A stretch of DNA of 64,000 bases, taken from the NCBI GenBank assembly GCA_024809215.1, contig JANUBW010000001.1, positions 1,488,001 to 1,552,000 of the forward strand. Direction: 5' to 3'. The DNA comes from Niastella sp. OAS944. Lineage in GTDB: Bacteria > Bacteroidota > Bacteroidia > Chitinophagales > Chitinophagaceae. Positions within the stretch are counted from its first letter, which is position 1; each line of letters begins with the position of its first letter. The position numbers and the translations under genes are program-made. The notes beneath the pieces are model-generated. The model made no database searches, was not told the DNA's origin, and saw only the letters and a list, made by a program, of their open reading frames with translations. Below, one piece after another: positions 43,347 to 50,445 of this stretch.

Positions 43347-44231
43347 TCAACTTTTTTGGCCAAGTAATTCCTTACCATAGACTGTTTTGCTGAAATCAAC
43401 AGCCTCATCATGATCTGTGGAAAGGGTTACCGGCAACCATTTTTCAAACTCTGCTTTTCTTGCTTCATCTGCCCCTTTTAAAATACCCGCAGCTTCACTA
43501 CCCAGCACCAGGTGAACGGGTGGCTCGGGATGAGCAGCCAGGTTGATCATTACCTGCGCCGCTTTCACGGGATCGCCTACCGGCACAAACTGGCCGCTTT
43601 TAAAATACGCTACCCGTTTATCTACCGTATCCTCATAGCCTTCTACAGCTGGTGCGTATGTCATAGATGCACCGGCCCAATCGGTACGAAAACCACCGGG
43701 TTCAACAGAAGTAACCTTGATGCCCAGTGGCGCCACTTCTTTTGCCAACACTTCAGTAAAACCGCTTACGCCAAATTTTGCTGCCTGGTACATAGCTAAG
43801 CCTGCATTACCTACACGACCGCCAATAGAACTGATCTGTAAAATGCGACCACTTCTTTGCTTACGCATATATGGTAATACAACTCTTGTTATATCAATAA
43901 CGGCATAGAGATTCGTATGGAGCTGGCTACGCACCTGCTCGTCGGTAAATGCTTCGGTGGCACCAATGATGCCAAAACCGGCATTGTTCACCAGAACATC
44001 TATACGGCCAAAATGATTGACCGCCTGTTCAACGGCGTTAATGATCTCGTCTTTTTTTGTTACGTCTAACTGAAGAGGAAGTATTTGACCAGGATAATTT
44101 TTTACGAGGTCATCTAACTGTTGTGGCTGGCGTGCGGTAGCGGCCACTTTATCTCCTTTAGCAAGTACGGCTTCTGTAAGATTTCTTCCCAATCCGCGGG
44201 AGCTGCCTGTGATAAACCAAATCTTTGTCAT
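43347..44231 (-). CDS. short-chain dehydrogenase/reductase (SDR)
   Basis: 294 aa from the ATG at 44231, giving M-T-K-I-W-F-I-T-G-S-S-R-G-L-G-R. Classical SDR: T-G-x3-G-x-G, N-N-A-G-F-G, catalytic Ser and Y-Q-A-A-K. It oxidises or reduces an alcohol/ketone with NAD(P); substrate unknown. It follows a second SDR gene by 99 bp. Confidence 0.9.
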   Translation of the reverse strand: MTKIWFITGSSRGLGRNLTEAVLAKGDKVAATARQPQQLDDLVKNYPGQILPLQLDVTKKDEIINAVEQAVNHFGRIDVLVNNAGFGIIGATEAFTDEQVRSQLHTNLYAVIDITRVVLPYMRKQRSGRILQISSIGGRVGNAGLAMYQAAKFGVSGFTEVLAKEVAPLGIKVTSVEPGGFRTDWAGASMTYAPAVEGYEDTVDKRVAYFKSGQFVPVGDPVKAAQVMINLAAHPEPPVHLVLGSEAAGILKGADEARKAEFEKWLPVTLSTDHDEAVDFSKTVYGKELLGQKS

Positions 44232-44330
44232 GGTATTTTTTGTTTTTTGATACCACAAAGTTGGTCTGTTCAGCCGCTGCCCGTTTTGTTTAAAAGCTCA
44301 AAGGTGGTTTGTTTAAAAGCTCACCTGTTT

Positions 44331-45077
44331 TTAGGCTTCTACCCCGTTGAATTTCTTCAAAGTAACTTCAGGCGATTGCAAAAATGACTGGTATACTTCT
44401 TTCGTTCTGCCCGGTCTTACCGAATAATCGTTGTTCTGTAAAGCAGTGTAAATATCCTGGGCCACTTCATCGGGTGATAATTTATCGGCATCGAAACCTT
44501 TGGTCATATCGGTATCAACAAAGGGCGGAAATACTTCAAACACCTTTACCGATGGATTTGTTTTTTGCAGTACCAACCGCAATGATTGCGAATAAGAATG
44601 CAATGCCGCTTTAGTTGCACTGTAGGTTGCTATAACCGTTGCAGGCAAATACGAAACAATAGATTCAATATTGATGATGGCTGCATCTTTACTGGCTTTT
44701 AGCAATGGTAAAAGCTTTTCTGTTAACCTAACCACAGACAGATAGTTCAGGTCCATTTCGAATTTGGCTTTTTCATAAACGCCCTCTTCGCTATCGAGCG
44801 GATAAGCCGTTACTACGCCTGCATTGTTCACCAGAATATCGAGCCCGCCAAATTGATGCTTCACCTGCTTCACCAGGTTCTCTACATCGGCTTCTTTTGT
44901 AACGTCGGCAACAATGTACGATGTGTTTTGCAACTGGGCTGCTGCGCTTTTTAACTTGTCTTCCCTACGACCGGCAAGAACAATATTGTTACCATTTCCT
45001 GATAATTTTTTGGCTATTGAAAAGCCAATGCCGGTACCGCCTCCTGTAATAAGGATGGTTTTGTTTTCAATGTTCAT
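44331..45077 (-). CDS. short-chain dehydrogenase/reductase (SDR)
   Basis: 248 aa. T-G-G-G-T-G-I-G, N-N-A-G-V-V and Y-S-A-T-K motifs of classical SDRs, with the DltE-like family feel. It lies downstream of the TetR gene and of a TetR operator at 45113, so probably controlled by it. Substrate unknown. Confidence 0.9.
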   Translation of the reverse strand: MNIENKTILITGGGTGIGFSIAKKLSGNGNNIVLAGRREDKLKSAAAQLQNTSYIVADVTKEADVENLVKQVKHQFGGLDILVNNAGVVTAYPLDSEEGVYEKAKFEMDLNYLSVVRLTEKLLPLLKASKDAAIINIESIVSYLPATVIATYSATKAALHSYSQSLRLVLQKTNPSVKVFEVFPPFVDTDMTKGFDADKLSPDEVAQDIYTALQNNDYSVRPGRTKEVYQSFLQSPEVTLKKFNGVEA

Positions 45078-45112
45078 ATTGTATGTTTTAATGTGAGTGT
45101 GCTTCTTTATTT

Positions 45113-45128
45113 TATACCGATCGGTATA
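45113..45128. promoter_or_regulatory. TetR operator upstream of the SDR gene
   Basis: Perfect palindrome TATACCGATCGGTATA, 36 bp before the SDR start at 45077 and just after the tetR stop. An identical core is at 45750-45764. Confidence 0.75.
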
Positions 45129-45148
45129 TTTTTAGTGAAAAAAAATGA

Positions 45149-45736
45149 CTACTTGCAATAGTCCTTAATTTCTTTTTTAAGAGAATCGAAAATGATCTGT
45201 ACCTGTTTTGTGTTGCCTTGTACACGGGCCATCCACATACCGCCTTCGATCATAGCGAAGGCTTTTATAGAAAAAGTTTCTGCGTCGAATGTTTTCTGAA
45301 ATTCACCGGCTTCAATACCGGCACGAACCACTTTTGCAATAAGGCTTTCAGTGACGTTGATGGCCTTGTTGACCTTATGTTTTACAATGGGATTGGTATC
45401 GTCGGCCTCGGTGCCAAAGTTCATGAGCGGACAACCAAAATTATTCTCCTGTGTTAAGGTGCCTAAATAATAATCGAACAAGGCATATAACTTTTCTTCA
45501 TTGGTTGTAGCGCGGCTCATGGCCATAGCCATATCGGAACCAACTCTTTTTACCAGGTAATCAAAAGCTTCGTAACAAATTTCTTCTTTACTCTCGAAAT
45601 TGCCGTATACGCTGCCTTTGGTAAGCTGCGTAGCCTCCACTATGTCATTGATGGAGGTGGCGGCCATTCCCTTCTTATTAATGAGGGGCGCCGCTTTCTC
45701 TACAATAAAATGTCTTGTACGCTCTGCTTTTGTCAT
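45149..45736 (-). CDS. TetR/AcrR-family transcriptional repressor
   Basis: 195 aa. N-terminal HTH (about 8-55): A-T-S-I-N-D-I-V-E-A-T-Q-L-T-K-G-S-V-Y-G-N-F; variable ligand-binding C-terminal helices with a Cys-containing segment. Operators upstream (45750-45764) and downstream (45113-45128) predict self-repression and control of the SDR gene. The ligand is unknown. Confidence 0.92.
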   Translation of the reverse strand: MTKAERTRHFIVEKAAPLINKKGMAATSINDIVEATQLTKGSVYGNFESKEEICYEAFDYLVKRVGSDMAMAMSRATTNEEKLYALFDYYLGTLTQENNFGCPLMNFGTEADDTNPIVKHKVNKAINVTESLIAKVVRAGIEAGEFQKTFDAETFSIKAFAMIEGGMWMARVQGNTKQVQIIFDSLKKEIKDYCK

Positions 45737-45743
45737 AACGACA

Positions 45744-45775
45744 CAAAAATATACCGATCGGTATTCTTTACCAAA
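45744..45775 (-). promoter_or_regulatory. tetR promoter with embedded operator
   Basis: On the minus strand, TTTG (45772-45775), 20 bp, TATTTTTG (45744-45751), 7 bp before the ATG. The palindrome TATACCGATCGGTAT (45750-45764) fills the space between the boxes, so repressor would block RNA polymerase. Confidence 0.75.
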
Positions 45776-45819
45776 TGTTTTTTCCTTAATGTTTTCTTAA
45801 GGTCATAACCGGTTGATTA

Positions 45820-47676
45820 TTATTCGTCCCAGTAATGGTTTAATTTCTTTAGGCGGGAAATAACGGCGCCCTTGGTGCGGCCAAGGTGTGCAGCTATTTT
45901 GCTGATGGAGGTGCCATTATCATAATGGCGTTTCAGTTCTTCGTCAAGTTCTTCCGTCCAGGCTTTGTTTACATCTTTATTTACTTCTCTCTTATTAAAA
46001 ACGGTGGGATAGGTCTTTTCCCTGGAACCGGTAACAACGGTTTTCTTTTTAACAGGTGTTGATTTGCTCTTTGCTTTCTCGGTGAAATAACTGTTATAGT
46101 CGAAGCCGGTTTCGCGGGTTTTTACTTTTATTATATAGGGGGAAACAGGGAAGTCTTTTGGCAACAGTGTTTCGGGAATATGCAGTTTGTTCTTTGTGCG
46201 GGTAACTGCAACGTATAACAAATTGATCTCCTCATTGAGTCGGGCCGGGTCGAATGCGCCGGTTTTGTCGTTCTTTTGTTTTTCTTTTAATTCCTTCAAT
46301 TTACTCTCCGTAAGAAAATCATTTACCAGATGGACCACATCATACTCCATTCCCTTGGCGCGGTGAACGGTAGAAAAGATCATTTCAGCCTTGCTTCTGT
46401 TCTCATCGGTGGTTTGAAGTTCTTTAAGCGATTTCAGTATGCCATGAATTTCATTGCCATACTCTCGCACTATTTCAATCATGGTAGCCAGCTGGTGGTC
46501 TTCGGTTTTCTCAACATATTCTTCCAGCTCTTCCAGGTCTTTCATGGTGCTCACCAGTTCATCGCGAATACGATCGCGATTGCCATTATGCAGGCTCAGC
46601 ACATCGTATAAAGAAGTGCCATCATCGGCATAGGTATAGGAACTGATGTTGCCTTCAAAATAAATATGTTTAACCTTGTTATTGTCTGTAATAAAATCAA
46701 TGGCATTCAGCAGCAGCCCCAGGTTGGTACGCGCAATGGTGGCTTTCACCAGTTCTTTCTTTGCCGCACCTCTACCAGTAATGGCAACCGGTGAACATTC
46801 GAACAAATGGTTTTTCCAGGAAAGAATATCGGTAGCCAGGTTGGCAATATCCTGGGTAAAACGAAAGCTGGTAGAAAGATGTAATGTATTGAAATCGGCT
46901 TTATCTAATGAGTTTACGGCATGCCGCCAGCCATAGATCTGTTGGTGGGTATCGCCAACAATTATTTTAGTAGCTTTTTGTTTTTTGAAAACATCGAGCA
47001 TGGCCGCGGAAGCATCCTGTGCTTCATCGAAGAGAATATAATCATACGGCAGTATGGGGTTCGATAACTGAAATTTCTTCAGATAAAAATCGTGGGTGAT
47101 CTCCGCTTCGCCCCTATCCATTTTAGCCAGGAAGAGGCGGGTACCGTCCTGAATGAATGTATAGTATGAATCAACAAAGGCCTTTGCATTATCATCGATT
47201 ATAGTATCGAGATAGTTCAGGTCCTGCACCTTTGCCTTGTCGCTGTTACAGAAGTAGGAAACAAATTTGGCGATGTGGTTGGCAACAACAAACTCAGCAT
47301 GTTTTTCGCCATTGCCTTTTATGCCAAGCACCTGGCAAATTTCACTATTCGTATAACCCTTTGCTTTTATTTTATAGTTGTGTTTGAAAACAATATGCTT
47401 GTAGGCAAGCGAGTGAGCAGTTTCAACCTTTACATTGTTTAGTCCATATTCGGCAAACTTGCGTGCGGCTTCTAACTTCACGCTTTTGTTAAATGCGAGA
47501 TACAGGATACGGGCATTGCCGGGGCGCGATGCCGCATACTCAATAATGGTAGTGGTTTTTCCGGAGCCGGCAACTGCATTGATGCGAAGGTCGCCGTTGG
47601 AATTAATGATAGCAGTTTGCTGTTTTGTAAGCACCTGTTTACTCACACGTTCGGAATTTGTACTTGCAGCAGTCAT
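45820..47676 (-). CDS. UvrD-like ATP-dependent DNA helicase with C-terminal HTH
   Basis: 618 aa, SF1A helicase: Walker A G-S-G-K-T-T-T, D-E-A-Q-D-A-S (Walker B), G-D-T-H-Q-Q-I-Y-G-W-R, Q-S motif, V-H-R-A-K-G-M-E-Y and Y-V-A-V-T-R-T-K near the C-terminus. The last 50 residues (W-T-E-E-L-D-E-E-L-K, S-K-I-A-A-H-L-G-R-T, A-V-I-S-R-L-K-K-L) form an SANT/Myb- or HTH-like DNA-binding module, not a normal UvrD part. Smaller than UvrD (about 720 aa). The role could be repair or defence. Confidence 0.85.
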   Translation of the reverse strand: MTAASTNSERVSKQVLTKQQTAIINSNGDLRINAVAGSGKTTTIIEYAASRPGNARILYLAFNKSVKLEAARKFAEYGLNNVKVETAHSLAYKHIVFKHNYKIKAKGYTNSEICQVLGIKGNGEKHAEFVVANHIAKFVSYFCNSDKAKVQDLNYLDTIIDDNAKAFVDSYYTFIQDGTRLFLAKMDRGEAEITHDFYLKKFQLSNPILPYDYILFDEAQDASAAMLDVFKKQKATKIIVGDTHQQIYGWRHAVNSLDKADFNTLHLSTSFRFTQDIANLATDILSWKNHLFECSPVAITGRGAAKKELVKATIARTNLGLLLNAIDFITDNNKVKHIYFEGNISSYTYADDGTSLYDVLSLHNGNRDRIRDELVSTMKDLEELEEYVEKTEDHQLATMIEIVREYGNEIHGILKSLKELQTTDENRSKAEMIFSTVHRAKGMEYDVVHLVNDFLTESKLKELKEKQKNDKTGAFDPARLNEEINLLYVAVTRTKNKLHIPETLLPKDFPVSPYIIKVKTRETGFDYNSYFTEKAKSKSTPVKKKTVVTGSREKTYPTVFNKREVNKDVNKAWTEELDEELKRHYDNGTSISKIAAHLGRTKGAVISRLKKLNHYWDE

Positions 47677-47694
47677 AACACGGATTTAAAAAAT

Positions 47695-47720
47695 AAAAGG
47701 CTCCCACACCGAAGCCTTTT
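47695..47720. terminator. hairpin upstream of the helicase gene
   Basis: AAAAGGCT and AGCCTTTT around a 10-nt loop. It lies 5' of the helicase gene, which reads away from it, so it may end transcription coming from the tRNA side. Confidence 0.4.
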
Positions 47721-47814
47721 ACCAGGATGCGAATATGGGTGATTTTTGGAAATTGGGCAAAAAAGAGTGGGATGTTGATTCATGATTTTATTAAGGTTAG
47801 TGACAAAGTAGGTG

Positions 47815-47870
47815 GTCGTGAAACGGCAGACCTAAGAGGTAGGAAGTAAGAGGGTTCGCGAGCGTTCGGG
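47815..47870. repeat. mixed repeat words
   Basis: GTCGTGAAACGGCAGAC, GAGGTAGGAAGTAAGAGG and TTCGCGAGCGTTCGGGC recall the GTGAAACGGCAAA and GAAGTAAGAAGTAGG families. The rest of 47677-48280 has no confident gene (see the 47-codon frame in the findings). Confidence 0.4.
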
Positions 47871-48280
47871 CTTTACTTGCAAGGGACGGATGAAGCCTAA
47901 ATGTTTGAATGGACGAATTTTCTTCTGCCCCTTACCCTGGCCGTTCCTAAGATGCGGCGATTAGAATAACGGGGAATATGAAGGCCCACGAAGGGAGTAG
48001 TTTGGTTGTGGGAAACGGATGCAGATCTGGTTTTCAAAAACGGCCAGATTGCCCTACCCCGCGATTTTACAGCGCCAAAAACCCGGTGCGGCGGTTGACT
48101 GTATTATTTAATAGGATTTGAAAACATGGAAACCGGAAATTGCACTTTTTAAGAGCCTTTTCCATGATAAAAGGAATAATTTTGAGGCTTCGGAGCCGCG
48201 CCAGGCGGGCAAAATCTGATTTTCGAGTAAATAATTGTGCTTTAATGGCTAATAAAATTTCCCGGAATGCTAATTTTTTA

Positions 48281-48288
48281 TATTTTTG
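48281..48288 (+). promoter_or_regulatory. -7 box (TATTTTTG) of the tRNA gene
   Basis: TAnnTTTG match 30 bp upstream of the tRNA 5' end. No clear TTTG at -33; an ATTT is at the expected place. Confidence 0.45.
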
Positions 48289-48318
48289 CACCCCATTATT
48301 TACGGACAGCGTAAATAC

Positions 48319-48392
48319 GGCGGGATAGCTCAGGTGGTTAGAGCGTTGGATTCATAACCCAAAGGTCTCGGGTTCAACTCCCGATCCCGCTA
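48319..48392 (+). tRNA. tRNA-Met (CAT anticodon; Ile2 possible)
   Basis: 74 nt. Acceptor GGCGGGA pairs with TCCCGCT, D arm GCTC...GAGC, anticodon loop TTCATAA with CAT at 48352-48354, T arm TCGGG-TTCAACT-CCCGA, discriminator A; CCA not encoded. The 31-39 pair in the anticodon stem is a mismatch. CAT may be elongator Met or lysidine-modified Ile2; sequence alone does not decide. A terminator with a GAAA loop follows. Confidence 0.92.
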
Positions 48393-48400
48393 CAAAGAGA

Positions 48401-48427
48401 AGGCTTCACGAAAGTGAGGCCTTTTTT
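48401..48427 (+). terminator. terminator of the tRNA gene
   Basis: AGGCTTCAC, loop GAAA, GTGAGGCCT, then TTTTT. Near-identical copies at 48503-48529, 48666-48692 and 55539-55565. Confidence 0.85.
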
Positions 48428-48437
48428 ATTGGCATTA

Positions 48438-48494
48438 AGCGTTGGATTTATATCCGCCACCTGGCGGACTCGGGTTCAACTCCCGATCCCGCTA
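48438..48494 (+). repeat. tRNA-Met 3'-half remnant 1 with one palindrome
   Basis: AGCGTTGGATTTAT (anticodon arm), palindrome TCCGCCACCTGGCGGA (48453-48468) in place of the anticodon-loop/variable segment, then CTCGGGTTCAACTCCCG and ATCCCGCTA identical to the tRNA T arm and acceptor. No 5' half. Confidence 0.85.
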
Positions 48495-48502
48495 CAAAGA
48501 GA

Positions 48503-48529
48503 AGGCTTCACGAAAGTGAGGCCTTTTTG
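48503..48529 (+). terminator. copy of the tRNA terminator
   Basis: AGGCTTCAC, GAAA, GTGAGGCCT, TTTTT, following remnant 1 exactly as after the real tRNA. Confidence 0.8.
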
Positions 48530-48532
48530 CAT

Positions 48533-48570
48533 TTCGGGAGTGTGGGTTCAACTCCCGTCCCGGTGCCTCA
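48533..48570 (+). repeat. T-arm/acceptor-like fragment
   Basis: CGGGAGTGTGGGTTCAACTC, then CCGTCCCGGTGCCTCA. It has the T-loop TTCAACT and a 3' acceptor-like end but different stem bases, so it may come from another tRNA or be more diverged. Confidence 0.45.
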
Positions 48571-48581
48571 AAATAATTTTG

Positions 48582-48658
48582 GCGTTGGATTCATATCCGC
48601 CGGTTGGCGGACTCGGGCTGCGACCGCCCACTGGCGGTTTCAACTCCCGATCCCGCTA
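48582..48658 (+). repeat. tRNA-Met 3'-half remnant 2 with two palindromes
   Basis: GCGTTGGATTCAT, palindrome TCCGCCGGTTGGCGGA (48596-48611), CTCGGG, then a second palindrome ACCGCCCACTGGCGGT (48623-48638) inserted after the T-stem 5' strand, TTCAACTCCCGATCCCGCTA. The second insert splits the T arm. Confidence 0.85.
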
Positions 48659-48665
48659 CAAAGAG

Positions 48666-48692
48666 AAGCCTTCACGAAAGTGAGTGCTTTTT
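48666..48692 (+). terminator. diverged copy of the tRNA terminator
   Basis: AAGCCTTCAC, GAAA, GTGAGTGCTT, TTTTT with one inner mismatch. Confidence 0.6.
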
Positions 48693-48702
48693 TATTGTAT
48701 TT

Positions 48703-48733
48703 AGCGTTGATTCATTTCCGCCAGTTGGCGGGA
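48703..48733 (+). repeat. tRNA-Met remnant 3 (anticodon arm and palindrome only)
   Basis: AGCGTTGATTCAT, then TCCGCCAGTTGGCGGG palindrome (48717-48732). No T arm follows. Confidence 0.65.
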
Positions 48734-48808
48734 CAGAAACGGCAGCCCCGATTGCTTACACTTTATGGTGGAAGTATGACATCATTTAGCGAAATGGAAC
48801 CGTCGATT

Positions 48809-49219
48809 TTACCTATTATTAAAATATAACTCCAAAAACTCGTCCATGCTTTTTGCCACTGCTGGCCTTCCTAAAGCTTCAATCATATCTTCTGGCAGAT
48901 GAGATTCTGCGGCAGTGTTTACTAATATTGGTTGTTTACCATCTGGCTCAAAAAATACGAAGTTACCCAATAACATCACATTATAAAGACATTCACCCAA
49001 CTGCTTACTTCCACAGGGTCTACTGACCATAAAACCACTCACAGTCGAATCAATTGTATCAATGTAAATCGTACATCTATTTTCTTCGTCAAATTGTAAA
49101 TCAATATAAGTTTCATCTTTTGCTATAATGTACTTACTAAATATAGCTAATATACTTTCTGTCGAAATTTCCTGAGAATCCTGATGCAGATGGGCCTGTA
49201 AAAAATATTCGTATGACAT
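48809..49219 (-). CDS. small soluble acidic protein, unknown
   Basis: 136 aa, no signal or membrane segment, acidic (S-M-D-E-F-L-E-L-Y at the end). It lies among tRNA remnants at the left end of the accessory region and is AT-rich compared with core genes. Size and composition recall immunity proteins, but no family is recognised. Convergent with nothing; preceded by the terminator copies. Confidence 0.65.
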   Translation of the reverse strand: MSYEYFLQAHLHQDSQEISTESILAIFSKYIIAKDETYIDLQFDEENRCTIYIDTIDSTVSGFMVSRPCGSKQLGECLYNVMLLGNFVFFEPDGKQPILVNTAAESHLPEDMIEALGRPAVAKSMDEFLELYFNNR

Positions 49220-49298
49220 CCTTTGTTCATTTTTCTAAGTAAATATACAGAGGAGTTTTTTTTATTGGGCTGAACTCCCGTTTGGAATACCAGAATTA

Positions 49299-49376
49299 AG
49301 CGTTGGATTCATATCCGCCAGCTGGCGGGCTCGGGCTGCGACCGCCCACTGGCGGTTTCAACTACAGATCCCGCTA
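49299..49376 (+). repeat. tRNA-Met 3'-half remnant 4 with two palindromes
   Basis: AGCGTTGGATTCAT, TCCGCCAGCTGGCGGG, CTCGGG, ACCGCCCACTGGCGGT (49341-49356), TTCAACTACAGATCCCGCTA. Same architecture as remnant 2, 700 bp further on, upstream of the next small gene. A T-arm scrap GGCTGAACTCCCG lies just before (49268-49280). Confidence 0.8.
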
Positions 49377-49491
49377 CAGAGAAAGAAGCCGGAATTATCT
49401 ACACTTAAAAACACGCCAAGTGCATTAAATCGAACAATATTCTATAAATTTAAAAACGGCAGATATAAACCTGCCTCGAACCCTTTTTAAT

Positions 49492-49881
49492 ATGTCTTAC
49501 ACTTCAATTAGAAAATTTAGAATTTGGAAATACTCTGTTAGTCTTTCATTTCTATTGTTGCGAAGTTCTTATAGTAAGGAGGAAAAAACAGGCAAATTTA
49601 ATATTGATATAGAGTTCACAGGTGTTGATTATCTGGACATCCCTATTACCCTCCATGGTATTTCAATTGAAGAAATAAAAGAAAATCTACCTGAAAAATT
49701 CGCTAAATATCAAAACTCATCACGATATAGAGTGTTTCAAATTACACCAAATGCTAACCACTATATTGTAGCAGCTAACTATGTTGTAGGTAAGAACAAA
49801 TGGGATCATGGGGAAGATCGAATGATGAATCTCTCTTTAAAATATGATGAGATATTAGCTATGTATCCCCCAAGAGGGTAG
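49492..49881 (+). CDS. small protein, unknown
   Basis: 129 aa. A short hydrophobic patch near 14-24 (S-V-S-L-S-F-L-L-L), then a polar region with N-I-D-I-E-F-T-G-V-D-Y and E-E-I-K-E-N-L-P-E-K-F. No motif recognised; not clearly secreted. AT-rich, in the accessory region between tRNA remnants and a possible toxin-antitoxin-like pair. Confidence 0.6.
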   Translation: MSYTSIRKFRIWKYSVSLSFLLLRSSYSKEEKTGKFNIDIEFTGVDYLDIPITLHGISIEEIKENLPEKFAKYQNSSRYRVFQITPNANHYIVAANYVVGKNKWDHGEDRMMNLSLKYDEILAMYPPRG

Positions 49882-49983
49882 CACTTCTCTAAAGAATGCA
49901 TCATCCCAGTCCTTTCGAGGCTTTATCGGGTCTATCTTGCTTTTAAGCTTATCTATAAGCTTCAAGCTTCTCAGCTATACTCA
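49855..49983 (-). pseudogene. frameshifted small gene downstream of 49981-50220
   Basis: The ATG at 49983 overlaps the upstream stop (ATGA) and reads M-S-I-A-E-K-L-E-A-Y-R then stop. In another frame the next 35 codons continue K-L-I-D-K-L-K-S-K-I-D-P-I-K-P-R-K-D-W-D and D-A-F-F-R-E-V-L to a stop at 49855. One extra base would explain the break. The D-W-D-D-A-F tail resembles MazE-like antitoxin C-termini. Its end overlaps the convergent 49492-49881 gene by 27 bp. Confidence 0.35.
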
Positions 49984-50220
49984 TTTTTTAAAATCTATTT
50001 CATAATCAAATCCCTTAGTATTCAATTTCCTAAGCCACCTATTATATAGATTATTTCCAATAACAATTTTACCATCTTGCATAGTTAACGTCTCGCCTAC
50101 AATGAAACTTTGCAAATCAGCTCTAAACTCTTTCTGCACATCATCCAGAAATATGGGAGTTTTAGTTGAAAGTTTGTATAAGGAGCCGATGCTCTCAGAA
50201 ATGACAGTTAATCCGTCCAT
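49981..50220 (-). CDS. small protein, possible toxin-antitoxin partner
   Basis: 79 aa, no signal. I-F-L-D-D-V-Q-K-E-F, V-G-E-T-L-T-M-Q and N-L-Y-N-R-W-L-R-K-L. Stop overlaps the start of a frameshifted small frame (ATGA), a layout typical of antitoxin-toxin or two-gene units. Function not recognised; inference only. Confidence 0.5.
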   Translation of the reverse strand: MDGLTVISESIGSLYKLSTKTPIFLDDVQKEFRADLQSFIVGETLTMQDGKIVIGNNLYNRWLRKLNTKGFDYEIDFKK

Positions 50221-50445
50221 AGATAAATGATTGATACGCTTAGTTAAATGTAATAAACTCTAAACTTCTTTGGAAATCAATTTATTATTAAACCCTGGCT
50301 GGCCCTTCCCCTCCCGATACCTGGTAAAAGCTTCAGTATTGAAGCATAAAAAACGTGAAAAACACCCTCCCATTTATTCTTTAAATTTTTGTAATCTCGA
50401 GAACTAATATTTCGAATACAATTCATTGCAGTATATAAAGAATTT

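Noticed and set aside
48067-48291. 74-aa minus-strand frame near the tRNA
   Set aside because: Overlaps the tRNA promoter and the 47-codon frame, with no signal of coding and no start context.
48414-48829. Open frames across the tRNA remnants (60-100 aa)
   Set aside because: They translate tRNA arms, palindromes and terminators; the DNA repeats explain them fully.
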